64,000 nucleotides of DNA from Mesorhizobium sp. B1-1-8 (lineage in GTDB: Bacteria; Pseudomonadota; Alphaproteobacteria; Rhizobiales; Rhizobiaceae). Below are positions 10,101-20,119 of the stretch, one piece after another (within the stretch, counting starts at the first letter, position 1; the number at the start of each line of letters is the position of its first letter). The stretch lies in the NCBI RefSeq assembly GCF_006442795.2, contig NZ_CP083956.1:1240001-1304000 (forward strand). The letters are read 5' to 3'. The notes below the pieces were generated by a model. That model was not told the origin of the DNA. It made no database searches and saw only the letters and a list, made by a program, of their open reading frames with translations. Both the position numbers and the translations under genes were made by a program.

Positions 10101-12092
10101 ATGACTTCGCGCGAACAACATGACCGGATGGCCAATGCAATCCGTTTTCTCGCCATGGATGCCGTCGAGAAGGCAAATTCCGGCCATCCCGGCCTGCCGA
10201 TGGGTTGCGCCGACATCGCCACGGTGCTGTTCACCCGCTTCCTGAAATTCGACGCCAAGGCGCCGCATTGGCCGGATCGCGACCGCTTCATCCTGTCGGC
10301 CGGCCATGGCTCGATGCTGCTCTATTCGCTGCTCTACCTCACCGGCTACGAGGACATGACGATCGAGCAGATCAAGAATTTCCGCCAGCTCGGATCGAAG
10401 ACCGCTGGCCACCCTGAATACGGCCACGCCGCCGGCATCGAGACGACCACCGGCCCGCTCGGCCAGGGTCTCGGCAACTCGGTCGGCTTCGCGCTCGGCG
10501 AGCGCATCATGAACGCCGCGTTCGGCAACGATCTCGTCAACCACTTCACCTATGTGCTGGCCGGCGACGGCTGCCTGATGGAAGGCATTTCTCACGAAGC
10601 CATCGCGCTTGCCGGACATCTGAAGCTCAACAAGCTGATCCTCTTCTGGGACAACAACAACATCTCGATCGACGGTCCGGTCTCGCTTGCCGACAACACC
10701 GACCAGGTCGCCCGCTTCCAGGCCTGCGGCTGGAACGCCAGCCACATCGACGGCACAGATCCCGAGGCGATCGCCTATGCCATCGAGACGGCGCGTCATT
10801 CCGACAAGCCGACGATGATCGCCTGCAAGACGACCATCGGCTTCGGCGCCCCGACCAAGGCCGGCACCAACAAGGCGCATGGCTCGCCGCTCGGCGCCGA
10901 GGAGATCGCCGGCGCCCGGAAATTCTTCAACTGGGAGTCGCCGCCTTTCGAGATTCCGGCCGACATCCTCGACGCCTGGCGCGCTGCCGGCAAGAGCGGC
11001 GCCAAGGCGCGCGAAGACTGGGAAGGACGCCTGGCCAAGGCCGATGCCAAGTTGAAAGGCGAGTTCGAGCGCCGCATCGCCGGCCAGTTGCCGGCCAATT
11101 TCGACGCCGTGCTCGGCGCGTACAAGAAGAAGCTCAGCCAGGACAAGCCGAAGGTCGCGACCCGCAAATCCTCTGAGATGGCGCTGGAAGTCATCAATGG
11201 CGCGGTGCCGGAAACCATCGGCGGTTCGGCAGACCTCACCGGCTCCAACAACACCAAAACCAGCCAGACCAAGAACATCACGCCGGAAGACTACGGCCAG
11301 CGCTATGTCCACTACGGCATTCGCGAGCACGGCATGGCGGCGGCCATCAACGGCCTGACGCTGCATGGCGGCCTGATCGCCTATGGCGGCACGTTCCTGT
11401 GCTTCTCCGACTATGCCCGCCCGTCGATGCGGCTTGCCTCGCTGATGGGCATCCGCTCGATCTTCGTCATGACGCATGACTCCATCGGCCTCGGCGAGGA
11501 CGGCCCGACCCACCAGCCGGTCGAGCATCTGGCGGCGTTGCGCGCCATTCCCAACCACAACGTCTTCCGCCCGGCCGACGCGGTCGAAGCGGCGGAATGC
11601 TGGGAGCTGGCGCTCAAATCCGAAAAGACGCCTTCGACGCTGGCGCTGACCCGCCAGAACCTGCCGACCGTGCGCACCGAGCACCGCGAGCAGAACCTCT
11701 GTGCCTCAGGCGCCTATGAGCTCGCCGCAGCAAACGGCGAGGCGGCGGTGACGATCTTCGCCACCGGCTCCGAAGTCGAGATCGCGCTCGGCGCCCGTGA
11801 CCTGCTTGAAAAGCACGGCCATCCGACCCGTGTCGTCTCGGTGCCTTGCTTCGAGCTGTTCGACCAGCAGAGCGAGGATTACCGCAAAAAGACGATCGGC
11901 AATGCCGGGATCAAGGTCGCCATCGAGGCCGGCATCCGCCAGGGCTGGGATCACCTCATCGGCACCGACGGCATCTTCGTCGGCATGCACGGTTTTGGCG
12001 CCTCCGGCTCGATCGAGCAGCTCTATCCGCATTTCGGCATCACCGCAGATGCGGCGGCAAAGGCGGTGGAAGCGCGCCTGCATGGCAAGTAA
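10101..12092 (+). CDS. tkt: Transketolase
   Basis: A 663-residue thiamine-diphosphate enzyme transferring two-carbon units in the pentose phosphate pathway. The ThDP-binding motif [13 protein letters not shown] and its NNNISIDG end are present, along with [16 protein letters not shown], the transketolase signature [17 protein letters not shown], and the C-terminal domain [12 protein letters not shown] strong ribosome-binding site (GGAGGAAGC) precedes the ATG. It is the first gene of a tkt-gap-(insertion)-pgk-fba order that is common in rhizobia. Confidence 0.97.
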   Translation: MTSREQHDRMANAIRFLAMDAVEKANSGHPGLPMGCADIATVLFTRFLKFDAKAPHWPDRDRFILSAGHGSMLLYSLLYLTGYEDMTIEQIKNFRQLGSKTAGHPEYGHAAGIETTTGPLGQGLGNSVGFALGERIMNAAFGNDLVNHFTYVLAGDGCLMEGISHEAIALAGHLKLNKLILFWDNNNISIDGPVSLADNTDQVARFQACGWNASHIDGTDPEAIAYAIETARHSDKPTMIACKTTIGFGAPTKAGTNKAHGSPLGAEEIAGARKFFNWESPPFEIPADILDAWRAAGKSGAKAREDWEGRLAKADAKLKGEFERRIAGQLPANFDAVLGAYKKKLSQDKPKVATRKSSEMALEVINGAVPETIGGSADLTGSNNTKTSQTKNITPEDYGQRYVHYGIREHGMAAAINGLTLHGGLIAYGGTFLCFSDYARPSMRLASLMGIRSIFVMTHDSIGLGEDGPTHQPVEHLAALRAIPNHNVFRPADAVEAAECWELALKSEKTPSTLALTRQNLPTVRTEHREQNLCASGAYELAAANGEAAVTIFATGSEVEIALGARDLLEKHGHPTRVVSVPCFELFDQQSEDYRKKTIGNAGIKVAIEAGIRQGWDHLIGTDGIFVGMHGFGASGSIEQLYPHFGITADAAAKAVEARLHGK

Positions 12093-12247
12093 GGAACAGA
12101 TCGGTGCGGTGAGGTCGCGGGAGGCGATTTCACCGTGCTGGACTAACCTAATCGATTTAAATTAAGGCTTCTGCGGCTGGATTCTTGCGCCGTCCGCCGC
12201 TATGAAGACGCGGACCCCATCCGCCCCAGCTCCCAGGGAGAGAAACA

Positions 12248-13258
12248 ATGACCGTCAGAGTTGCCATCAACGGATTTGGCCGTATCGGCCGCAACATCCT
12301 GCGCGCCATCCATGAATCCGGCCGCAAGGACATCGACGTGGTCGCCGTCAACGATCTCGGCCCGGTCGAGACCAACGCGCATCTCTTGCGCTTCGACAGC
12401 GTGCATGGCCGCTTCCCGCATGAGGTGACCGTTGACGGCGACCAAATCTCGGTCGGCAAGGAGAAGTTCAAGGTCACCGCGATCAAGGACCCGACCCAAT
12501 TGCCGTGGAAGGAGCTCGGTGTCGACATCGCGCTTGAATGCACCGGCATCTTCACCGCCCGCGACAAGGCGGCCGCGCATCTGACCGCCGGTGCCAAGCG
12601 CGTCCTGGTCTCGGCGCCGGCCGAAGGCGCCGACTTGACCGTCGTCTACGGCATCAATCACGACAAGCTGAGCAAGGACCACATCGTCATCTCGAACGCG
12701 TCCTGCACGACGAACTGCCTGGCGCCTCTGGCCGCCGTCCTGCACGAAGCCGTCGGCATCGAGAAGGGCATGATGACGACGATCCACTCCTATACCGGCG
12801 ACCAGCCGACGCTGGACACCATGCACAAGGATCTCTACCGCGGCCGCGCCGCGGCGCTGTCGCAGATCCCGACCTCGACCGGTGCGGCCAAGGCCATCGG
12901 CCTCGTGCTGCCCGACCTCAAGGGCAAGCTCGACGGCATCTCGATCCGCGTGCCGACCCCGAACGTCTCGGTTGTCGATCTCAAGTTCATCGCCAAGCGT
13001 GCGACCACCGTTCAGGAAATCAACGAAGCGCTGATCGCCGCCTCCAACGGCAAGCTGAAAGGTATCCTGTCGGTCACCCGTCACCCGAATGTCTCGATCG
13101 ACTTTAACCACGATCCGCATTCCTCGATCGCGGCGCTCGACCAGACCAAGGTCATGGACGGCAACTTCGTTTCGGTGCTGTCCTGGTACGACAATGAGTG
13201 GGGCTTCTCCAACCGCATGGCCGACACCGCCGTCGCCTTCGGCAAGACCATCGCCTGA
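12248..13258 (+). CDS. gap: Glyceraldehyde-3-phosphate dehydrogenase
   Basis: A 336-residue tetrameric glycolytic/gluconeogenic enzyme. The NAD-binding [12 protein letters not shown] is at the N-terminus, the catalytic Cys153 lies in [12 protein letters not shown], and the C-terminal [13 protein letters not shown] signature is intact. The ribosome-binding site GGGAGAGAAAC lies just before the ATG. The 155 bp upstream are relatively AT-rich (CTAATCGATTTAAATTAAGG) and probably hold its own promoter. It is followed by a strong terminator and then by a group II intron. Confidence 0.97.
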   Translation: MTVRVAINGFGRIGRNILRAIHESGRKDIDVVAVNDLGPVETNAHLLRFDSVHGRFPHEVTVDGDQISVGKEKFKVTAIKDPTQLPWKELGVDIALECTGIFTARDKAAAHLTAGAKRVLVSAPAEGADLTVVYGINHDKLSKDHIVISNASCTTNCLAPLAAVLHEAVGIEKGMMTTIHSYTGDQPTLDTMHKDLYRGRAAALSQIPTSTGAAKAIGLVLPDLKGKLDGISIRVPTPNVSVVDLKFIAKRATTVQEINEALIAASNGKLKGILSVTRHPNVSIDFNHDPHSSIAALDQTKVMDGNFVSVLSWYDNEWGFSNRMADTAVAFGKTIA

Positions 13259-13285
13259 TCGCCCGTTTGTTGTCGCTTTCGATCA

Positions 13286-13309
13286 CGCCCGGCTTCGGCC
13301 GGGCGTTTT
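13286..13309 (+). terminator. Rho-independent terminator of gap
   Basis: CGCCCGGC-TTCG-GCCGGGCG hairpin followed by TTTT, 27 nt after the gap stop. The group II intron begins only a few bases downstream, so this stem-loop probably formed part of the intron's target site. Confidence 0.9.
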
Positions 13310-13731
13310 CGGTGTGTGCCGAGCATGATCGACAGCTTGGAGGTGTGAGTCCTCTACCCAGCCTGATGACGGCGAAGGGTTAGCGAAGCGCAAGGGCGTC
13401 GTCGTGAGGCGGGGTCTGAAGGAAGCGTGGAGCAAACCCGCGACCCGATGGACAAGAACCGGATATGAGGCCTACCCGGCCGGACGAGCGGGCACGTGAC
13501 CGCGAAGTCCATGGTCATCAAGGGCCGGGGTGGTAAATCCGGCGGGTGTGCGGGGAAGGCGGTCGATCTTACCTCGGGAGATCTGCGCCGTGTCCGGAAT
13601 TCCGGACTGAGCCCGCCGTGAGGCGTGCCGATCGCGGCGCAGAAAGTCAGCAGAGGGCATAGTAGCCGCCGGGCTTGCCCGGAGGCGAAGGCTCGAACGG
13701 TTGGAAGGACGAGTAGGACGGAGTTCTCGCA

Positions 13732-15117
13732 TTGGCCATGCGGCGGAAAACCCAGCTTGAGCTGGCCTTCTCCGAGATGGGAGCGGGTGAAGCCCGCGAC
13801 CGCTCTGGGGCAGGGACCGAAGCCCGTGCGGCGAACGCCGCCTCCGAAAGCCCGGCGGCGATGGCCGGACCGTGCATGGAAGCGATTGTCGAGCGCGACA
13901 ATCTGAGGAAGGCGCTGGCGCAGGTCCGGCGCAACAAGGGAGCGCCGGGGATCGACGGCATGAGTGTCGAGGCCTTGGCGCTGCATCTGAAAGACCACTG
14001 GCCCGAACTTCGTGCCCAATTGCTCGAAGGCTCCTACAAGCCGCAACCGGTGCGGCGCGTCGAAATCCCGAAGGCGTCCGGCGGCACCCGTCCGCTCGGC
14101 ATCCCGACAGTGCTCGACCGCTTTATCCAGCAGGCGGTGATGCAGGAGCTGCAGGACGCATGGGATGACGGGTTCAGCGCGTCGAGCTACGGGTTCCGAC
14201 CCGCACGCTCGGCACATCAGGCGGTTGCCGCGGCGCAAGCGTTCATCGCGTCGGGCCACCGCATCGTGGTGGACATCGACCTGGAGAAGTTCTTCGACCG
14301 GGTCAACCACGACATCCTGATGGGGCTGGTGGCCAAGCGGGTATCCGATCCGCGCCTCCTTCGTCTGATCCGGGGCTTTCTGACCTCGGGAGTGCTCGAA
14401 GGCGGGCTGGTCGGCCCAATCGATGAGGGAACGCCGCAAGGCGGCCCGCTCTCGCCGCTGCTGTCGAATCTGATGCTGGACGAACTCGACAAGGAACTGG
14501 AGCGACGCAAGCATTGCTTCGTGCGTTACGCCGACGACTGCAACATCTATGTGCGCAGTGTGCGGGCGGGTGAACGGGTGATGGCCAGCGTCGAACGCTT
14601 CCTCGACAGGCGTCTGAAGCTGAAGGTCAACACGCACAAGAGCGCGGTCGCCCCGTCGCACCGGCGCAAGTTCCTCGGCTTCAGCTTCACGGACGAGAAG
14701 ACGCCAAGGCGTCGGATCGCGCCTGAGGCGGTCGCCCGGTTCAAGGAGCGCGTGCGGGTGCTGACGATGCGGACGCGGGGCGCAAGCCTCGTGCTGATAG
14801 CCAAGGAGCTGTCGACCTATCTGAAAGGATGGCGCGGCTACTTCGGCTTTTGCGAAACCCCGTCGGTGCTGCGCGACCTCGACCGGTGGATCAGGCGAAG
14901 GCTGCGATCCATCGCATGGAAACAGTGGACGCGCGGGCGCACCCGCTTCGCGGAGCTGCGGCGCCGGGGTGTCGGGCGCGAGCTGGCGGCACAAACCGCC
15001 GGCAGTGCGCACGGTCCCTGGCGCATCAGCAACAGTCCCGCGCTCGCCATTGCCCTGCCAAATGCTTTCCTCGCAAGCATCGGCCTCGCTTCCATCGAAC
15101 CCGCCAAGACCGCATAA
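13732..15117 (+). CDS. ltrA: Group II intron reverse transcriptase/maturase
   Basis: A 461-residue intron-encoded protein that helps splicing and primes reverse transcription for retrohoming. Reverse transcriptase blocks are in order: RRNKGAPGIDGMSVEAL, IPKASGGTRPLGIPTVLDRF, SSYGFRPARSAHQA, the palm DIDLEKFFDRVNHDIL, GTPQGGPLSPLLSN, and the catalytic FVRYADDCNIY with YADD from residue 266. The maturase X domain follows (LSTYLKGWRGYFGF, then RRRLRSIAWKQWTRGRTRF). No HNH endonuclease domain is present, fitting endonuclease-less intron classes. No frameshift is seen. Confidence 0.95.
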   Translation: MAMRRKTQLELAFSEMGAGEARDRSGAGTEARAANAASESPAAMAGPCMEAIVERDNLRKALAQVRRNKGAPGIDGMSVEALALHLKDHWPELRAQLLEGSYKPQPVRRVEIPKASGGTRPLGIPTVLDRFIQQAVMQELQDAWDDGFSASSYGFRPARSAHQAVAAAQAFIASGHRIVVDIDLEKFFDRVNHDILMGLVAKRVSDPRLLRLIRGFLTSGVLEGGLVGPIDEGTPQGGPLSPLLSNLMLDELDKELERRKHCFVRYADDCNIYVRSVRAGERVMASVERFLDRRLKLKVNTHKSAVAPSHRRKFLGFSFTDEKTPRRRIAPEAVARFKERVRVLTMRTRGASLVLIAKELSTYLKGWRGYFGFCETPSVLRDLDRWIRRRLRSIAWKQWTRGRTRFAELRRRGVGRELAAQTAGSAHGPWRISNSPALAIALPNAFLASIGLASIEPAKTA

Positions 15118-15123
15118 CCAATC

Positions 15124-15197
15124 GAACCGCCCTGTACGGACCCGTACGCAGGGTGGTGTGGGAGGGGAGGAGCCGCGAGGCTTCCCCCTATCCCGAT
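15124..15197 (+). ncRNA. Group II intron domains V and VI
   Basis: Domain V reads ACCGCCCTGTACGG-ACC-C-GTACGCAGGGTGGT and folds into the expected 34-nt bulged hairpin, the ribozyme catalytic core. Domain VI (about 15158-15195) pairs GGGAGGGG and GGAGCC with GGCTTCCCCC and would supply the branch-point adenosine. Identified by eye; a covariance-model search would settle the ends. Confidence 0.75.
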
Positions 15198-15382
15198 TTC
15201 GTCATCCTGGGGCGGAGCAAGGAGCGTAGCGACGCGCGCAGACCCCAGGATCCATGCCGTAACCTTCGAGCGTTGCGAGGGTGCAGAATTCTGTTACGTA
15301 GCACTCCTTGGCTACCGTCACGGAATGGATCCTAGGGTCTTCGCGACGGAGCTTCGCTCCTGCTACGCCCTAGGATGACGAG
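15198..15382. repeat. Large imperfect palindromic repeat
   Basis: Left arm 15198-15260 (GTCATCCTGGGGCGGAGCAA and on) and right arm 15320-15382 are inverted copies with scattered mismatches, separated by about 60 bp that is itself partly structured (CTTCGAGCGTTGCGAGGGTG). This resembles the dispersed palindromic repeats found between genes in Mesorhizobium. The intron's 3' exon junction falls exactly at its left edge. Transcribed, it would form a long hairpin upstream of the antiporter gene. Confidence 0.75.
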
Positions 15383-15480
15383 AGTCGGGCAAAAAACCAT
15401 GCTGCCGCCTTGCACTGGTCATGTCTTCGCCCCACTCTGCCGTAAAGCGGGAGGGACGCGGATTTGAGGGGCAATTTGGG

Positions 15481-17370
15481 ATGGAGCATGCGATCTATCT
15501 TGTAACGCTGGTCGGCACCGCGCTTGTCGTTGCCGCCGCGTTTTCGAGCCTGATCGCCTTCCGTTTCGGCGCCCCTTTACTTCTCCTGTTCCTTTGCATC
15601 GGGCTTGCCACCGGCACCGACGGGCTCGGCATCGAATTCGACAATGCGCGCCTGGCTTATTTTGCCGGCTCACTGGCTCTGGCGATCATCCTCTTCGATT
15701 CCGGTTTCGGCACGCCGCTCAATGCGTTGCGCCAGGCGGCCGGTCCGGCGCTGTCGCTGGCGACTGTCGGCGTCATCCTGACCACCGGCATCTTCGCCGC
15801 GGCAGCTTACTACCTGCTCAACCTCAGCTGGCTGGAATCCGCGCTGCTCGGCGCGGCTGTCGCCTCGACCGATGCGGCGGCGGTGTTCTTCCTGCTGCGC
15901 GCCGGCGAGATCAATCTGCGCGAGCGCGTGCGCGCGACGCTCGAGGTGGAGTCCGGCACCAACGATCCGATCGCCATCTTCCTCACCATCACTTTGGTCG
16001 AGATCATTGCCGCGCACGCAAATCCCGAGGCCAACGTGCTGGCGACGAATCTGGTGCTCGGCTTCCTCGCCAATATGGGGCTTGGCGCCGTCATCGGCGT
16101 GCTCGGCGGCCTCGCCATCGTGCGCCTGGTCGAGAGGCTCAACCTCGACCACGGCCTGCTGCCGATCTTCGTGCTCACCTTGTCGCTGATGGTGTTCGCC
16201 GCCGCTGGCGCCATCGGCGGCTCGGGCTTCCTCGCCGTTTATCTCGCCGGCTTGGTCGCCGGCAACTCCGATATCCGCGCCGTCACCATCCTGAAGCGCT
16301 TCCAGGACGGCATGTCGTGGCTGGCGCAGATCATCATGTTCCTTATCCTCGGCCTGTTCGCCACGCCGTCACAATTCCCGGCCATACTGGTGCCGGCGAT
16401 CCTGCTTGGCCTGTTCCTGATCTTCGTCGCGCGGCCGCTCGCCGTCTGGCTTTGCCTGATCCCGTTCCGGCTGCCGCGCCCAGAGATCGCCTTCGTCTCC
16501 TGGGTCGGCCTGCGCGGCGCCGTCTCGATCCTGCTCGCCATAACCCCGCTGCTCGGCGGACTGGAAAACGGCCGCCTGATCTTCAACACCGCTTTCATCA
16601 TCGTGCTGGTGTCGCTGGTGGTGCAAGGCTGGACGGTCGGACCTCTGGCGCGCCGCCTCGGCCTGATCGTGCCGCCTCGCCTGGGGCCGCTCGACAAGGT
16701 CGAGCTCGAATTGCCGGGCTCGGCCCATCATGAGCTGCTGGCTTATCGCGTCGCGCCTGGCAGCCCGGTGGCGCGCGGCGAGCGCATTCCGCGCTGGGCG
16801 CGGCCCTCGCTGGTGCTGCGCGACGGCCGTTCGATGCGATTCCAGGACATGGGCAGGCTGGCGGCCGGCGACCACGTCTACATCTTCGTGCCCGACCGCT
16901 ACCCGCGCCTGCTCGACAAATTGTTCGCCAGCCGCGCGGTGGTCGATCCCGAGGATGCCGATTTCTTCGGCGCCTTCGCCGTCGATCCGTCCCGCTCGGC
17001 CGAGGAGCTGGAAGCCGCCTATGCGCCTGGCCTCACCGAAGCTGAACGGAAGCTTACTGTCGGCGCCCTGGTGACGGCGCGGCTCGGCGGTCACGCCGAA
17101 TATGCCGACCGCGTCGACATCGGCCCGATCGAATTGATCGTGCGCGATGTCGACGACAAGGGCAGGATCACCGGACTTGGCCTGTCCTTCGAGCCGACCG
17201 CGCCGGTGGCGCGCGTCCCGGTCTTCCTGAGCGCCGGCGAGATCGGCGACCGCATCGCGGCCTTTGTCCGCGATTGGCGCAAACCGGCAAAGGCGCCAAT
17301 CGGCGAAGCTCATCCGCAGGAAAACGCGCCAGCCGAGCCGGCTGGACAAAAGGCAACCAGCGAAAGCTGA
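15481..17370 (+). CDS. Potassium/proton antiporter, CPA1 family (NhaP2/CvrA type)
   Basis: About 629 residues. The N-terminal ~400 residues hold 12-13 membrane segments with CPA1 features (ASTDAAAVFFLLR, and VESGTNDPIAIFLTITLVE with the ND pair). A cytoplasmic part follows with a TrkA-C-like regulatory domain (GSPVARGERIPRWARPSLVL, then DHVYIFVPDRYPRLLDKLF) and a CorC/HlyC-type terminal domain. This architecture is that of NhaP2/CvrA antiporters, which export K+ in exchange for protons. The ATG at 15481 follows GAGGGG; an in-frame ATG at 15421 would add 20 unlikely residues. It has no functional link with the surrounding glycolytic genes. Confidence 0.9.
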   Translation: MEHAIYLVTLVGTALVVAAAFSSLIAFRFGAPLLLLFLCIGLATGTDGLGIEFDNARLAYFAGSLALAIILFDSGFGTPLNALRQAAGPALSLATVGVILTTGIFAAAAYYLLNLSWLESALLGAAVASTDAAAVFFLLRAGEINLRERVRATLEVESGTNDPIAIFLTITLVEIIAAHANPEANVLATNLVLGFLANMGLGAVIGVLGGLAIVRLVERLNLDHGLLPIFVLTLSLMVFAAAGAIGGSGFLAVYLAGLVAGNSDIRAVTILKRFQDGMSWLAQIIMFLILGLFATPSQFPAILVPAILLGLFLIFVARPLAVWLCLIPFRLPRPEIAFVSWVGLRGAVSILLAITPLLGGLENGRLIFNTAFIIVLVSLVVQGWTVGPLARRLGLIVPPRLGPLDKVELELPGSAHHELLAYRVAPGSPVARGERIPRWARPSLVLRDGRSMRFQDMGRLAAGDHVYIFVPDRYPRLLDKLFASRAVVDPEDADFFGAFAVDPSRSAEELEAAYAPGLTEAERKLTVGALVTARLGGHAEYADRVDIGPIELIVRDVDDKGRITGLGLSFEPTAPVARVPVFLSAGEIGDRIAAFVRDWRKPAKAPIGEAHPQENAPAEPAGQKATSES

Positions 17371-17472
17371 TCTTACACGCTTACATCATTTTTGCGCGCG
17401 CGCTTTCACGCAGGCCTTGCATCGTCTCTCGTGGAGGGTAAGGTCCCGGCGTTTTCGCAGAAAGGAACGACC

Positions 17473-18669
17473 ATGGCCGGCTTCAGGACACTCGACGATA
17501 TCGGCGCCGTCAGCGGCAAGCGCGTTCTGGTGCGCGTCGACCTCAACGTTCCCGTCGCCGACGGCAAGGTGACCGACGCCACCCGCATCGAGCGCATCGC
17601 GCCGACAATCGCCGAACTTTCCGGCAAGGGCGCCAAGGTAATCCTGCTCGCGCATTTCGGCCGTCCCAAGGACGGCCCGTCGGCCGAATTTTCGCTGGAG
17701 CCGATCGCCCGCGCGACGGCGCAAGTGCTCGGCCGCCCGGTCCGCTTCGCCTCCGATTGCATCGGCGACAAAGCGGCGGAGGCTGTCGCGGCCATGAAGG
17801 ACGGCGATGTCCTGCTTCTGGAAAACACCCGCTTCCACAAGGCCGAAGAGAAGAACGAGCCGGCTTTCACCGAAAAGCTCGCCGCCAATGGCGACATCTA
17901 TGTCAATGACGCCTTTTCCGCTGCGCACCGCGCGCACGCGTCGACCGAAGGCCTGGCGCACCGGCTGCCGGCCTATGCCGGCCGCACCATGCAGGCCGAG
18001 TTGGATGCGCTGGAAAAGGGCCTCGGCAATCCGGTGCGGCCCGTGGTCGCCATCGTCGGCGGCGCCAAGGTCTCGACCAAGATCGACCTTCTGATGAACC
18101 TAGTGAGGAAGGTCGACGCGCTGGTTATCGGCGGTGGCATGGCCAACACCTTCCTGGCCGCGCGCGGCACCGATGTCGGCAAGTCGCTGTGCGAGCATGA
18201 CCTCGCCCCCACCGCCAAGCAGATCATGATCGAGGCGGCCGAAGCGGGCTGCGCCATCATCCTTCCCGTCGACGGCATCGTGGCGAAAGAATTCAAGGCC
18301 GGCGCACCTTGCGAGACAGTCGCCATATCGGAGGTGCCGGCCGGCGGCATGATCCTCGATATCGGCGAGAAGACCGTGCAATCCGTAGCCGACTGGATCG
18401 ACCGCGCCGCGACGCTTGTCTGGAACGGTCCGCTCGGCGCCTTCGAGATCGCGCCGTTCGATCATGCGACGGTCGCGGCGGCAAAGCACGCGGCCGCCCG
18501 CACCAGGGAAGGCAAGCTGGTCTCGGTCGCCGGCGGCGGCGACACGGTGGCGGCGCTCAATCATGCCGGCGTCGCCGACGACTTCACCTATGTCTCGACC
18601 GCCGGCGGCGCCTTCCTGGAATGGATGGAAGGCAAGCCGCTGCCCGGCGTCGAGGTGCTGAAGCACTAA
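17473..18669 (+). CDS. pgk: Phosphoglycerate kinase
   Basis: A 398-residue enzyme of glycolysis and the Calvin cycle. The N-terminal substrate-binding segment [38 protein letters not shown] and the C-terminal nucleotide-binding [13 protein letters not shown] are all present. The start at 17473 follows AAAGGAACG; the family begins just after it ([20 protein letters not shown]). It is separated from gap by the intron, repeat and antiporter gene, and so must have its own promoter, probably in 17371-17472. Confidence 0.97.
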   Translation: MAGFRTLDDIGAVSGKRVLVRVDLNVPVADGKVTDATRIERIAPTIAELSGKGAKVILLAHFGRPKDGPSAEFSLEPIARATAQVLGRPVRFASDCIGDKAAEAVAAMKDGDVLLLENTRFHKAEEKNEPAFTEKLAANGDIYVNDAFSAAHRAHASTEGLAHRLPAYAGRTMQAELDALEKGLGNPVRPVVAIVGGAKVSTKIDLLMNLVRKVDALVIGGGMANTFLAARGTDVGKSLCEHDLAPTAKQIMIEAAEAGCAIILPVDGIVAKEFKAGAPCETVAISEVPAGGMILDIGEKTVQSVADWIDRAATLVWNGPLGAFEIAPFDHATVAAAKHAAARTREGKLVSVAGGGDTVAALNHAGVADDFTYVSTAGGAFLEWMEGKPLPGVEVLKH

Positions 18670-18706
18670 GCAGGCATTCATGGGTTGTCCCACGAATGCC
18701 TGCTTA
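18667..18706 (+). terminator. Hairpin overlapping the pgk stop codon
   Basis: An 18-bp stem (TAAGCAGGCATTCATGGG paired with CCCACGAATGCCTGCTTA, one mismatch) and a TTGT loop begin on the pgk stop codon itself. A weak T-rich stretch (TTCCTTTGTTT) follows. Probably a terminator or 3'-end stabiliser. Confidence 0.65.
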
Positions 18707-18939
18707 AGATTCCTTTGTTTGCCGCAGGTTCTTATCGCAAACCGCGAGACACTTTTGCGGAACCTGCTTAACATTTTGCCGTCAGGCGGCAACGCCTGGC
18801 ACTGCAGAAGTGCAGCCAAAAAAACAAACGACAATACCCGGCGAGCGCTGGTTTCAATCGATTTCACGCTTTCCGGCGCCGTTCCTTTGGCGCTAGACTT
18901 CCGCCAGGCGCGAACCTGCCATTTCCAGGAGGATCAATC

Positions 18940-19965
18940 ATGAGCGAACGTCTCGAAGACATTGCCGCCGCGATAGTGGCCGACGGCAAGGGCCTGCTGG
19001 CCGCCGATGAAAGCTCCGGCACCATCAAGAAGCGCTTCGATGTCATCGGCGTCGAATCGACCGCCGACAACCGGCGCGATTATCGCGAGATGATGTTCCG
19101 CACCAAGGAGGCGATGAGCAAGTATATCTCCGGCGTCATCCTCTATGACGAGACCATCCGCCAGAAGGCCGCCGACGGCACGCCGCTGGTCGATATCATC
19201 AAGGCCGCCGGCGCCATTCCGGGCATCAAGGTCGATGCCGGCGCCAAGCCGCTCGCCGGCTTTCCCGGCGACACCATCACCGAGGGCCTCGACGGCCTGC
19301 GCGAGCGGCTGGCGGACTATTACAAGCTCGGCGCCCGCTTTGCCAAATGGCGCGCGGTGATCGATATCGACACCGGCAAGGGCGTGCCTTCGGCCAATTC
19401 GATCAGCTCGAACACCCATGCGCTGGCCCGCTATGCCGCGCTTTGCCAGGAGGCCGGCATCGTGCCGATCGTCGAGCCGGAAGTGCTGATGGACGGCGCG
19501 CATTCCATCGACACCTGCTATGACGTTACCAGGGCGACGCTGACGAAGCTTTATGAAGAGCTCCACGCGGCGCGCGTCGTGCTCGAAGGCTCGATCCTCA
19601 AGCCGAACATGGTCATCTCCGGCAAGAAATCGGGCAGGACCGACGCGCCTGAGGAAATCGCCGAGAAGACGATAAAGCTGTTTCGCGAGACCGTGCCGGC
19701 AGCGGTGCCGGGCATCGCCTTCCTCTCCGGCGGCCAGGAGGACGAGGAAGCGACTGCCAACCTCAACGCCATCAACGCCATCGGCCCGCATCCGTGGAAG
19801 CTGACCTTCTCCTTTGGCCGCGCCCTGCAGGCGGCGCCGCAGAAGGCCTGGAGCGGCAAGGCTTCCAACGTTGCCGCCGGCCAGGCCGCCTTCACCCATC
19901 GCGCCCATATGAACCATCTGGCGGCGCTCGGGAAATGGCAGCCGGCGCTGGAAAAGGCCGCCTGA
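18940..19965 (+). CDS. Class I fructose-bisphosphate aldolase
   Basis: A 341-residue Schiff-base aldolase cleaving fructose 1,6-bisphosphate. Class I features are clear: KGLLAADESSGTIKKRF, AKWRAVIDI (substrate Lys region), VLEGSILKPNMVISGKK with the Schiff-base lysine, and FLSGGQEDEEATANLNAIN. No metal ligands of class II enzymes are seen. The ribosome-binding site AGGAGG is 10 nt before the ATG. The 270 bp after pgk make a separate transcription unit likely. Confidence 0.95.
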   Translation: MSERLEDIAAAIVADGKGLLAADESSGTIKKRFDVIGVESTADNRRDYREMMFRTKEAMSKYISGVILYDETIRQKAADGTPLVDIIKAAGAIPGIKVDAGAKPLAGFPGDTITEGLDGLRERLADYYKLGARFAKWRAVIDIDTGKGVPSANSISSNTHALARYAALCQEAGIVPIVEPEVLMDGAHSIDTCYDVTRATLTKLYEELHAARVVLEGSILKPNMVISGKKSGRTDAPEEIAEKTIKLFRETVPAAVPGIAFLSGGQEDEEATANLNAINAIGPHPWKLTFSFGRALQAAPQKAWSGKASNVAAGQAAFTHRAHMNHLAALGKWQPALEKAA

Positions 19966-19990
19966 TCCTACAGTAATTCGCGAATCTCTG

Positions 19991-20020
19991 AGCCCGGGCC
20001 TGTGCCCGGGCTTTGCTTTT
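19991..20020 (+). terminator. Rho-independent terminator of the aldolase gene
   Basis: AGCCCGGGC-CTGT-GCCCGGGCT hairpin followed by TTGCTTTT, 26 nt after the stop codon. Confidence 0.85.
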
Positions 20021-20119
20021 CGCGGCCGCCGTTCCCACCTGTGATGCCCCGTCGAAAAATTGCGCCGGTCATGTCGGATCGCGCCGATGCCGAACGTCCT
20101 TGGCGGGAGAGGACAGGAG

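Larger units (their letters stand above)
13314..15197 (+). mobile_element. Group II intron inserted behind the gap terminator
   Basis: A retroelement of about 1.88 kb. The 5' end matches the GUGYG consensus (GTGTG at 13314; 13312 is also possible). About 420 nt of structured non-coding sequence (domains I-III) precede a maturase ORF in domain IV. Downstream come a domain V hairpin (about 15124-15157) and a domain VI hairpin ending with AT at 15196-15197. The insertion directly after a stem-loop terminator is typical of bacterial class C introns, which recognise such hairpins. The ORF is full length, so the intron may be active. Boundaries are given to within a few bases. Confidence 0.85.

Noticed and set aside
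10023..11684. 553-codon minus-strand ORF opposite transketolase
   Set aside because: Shadow of the tkt gene.
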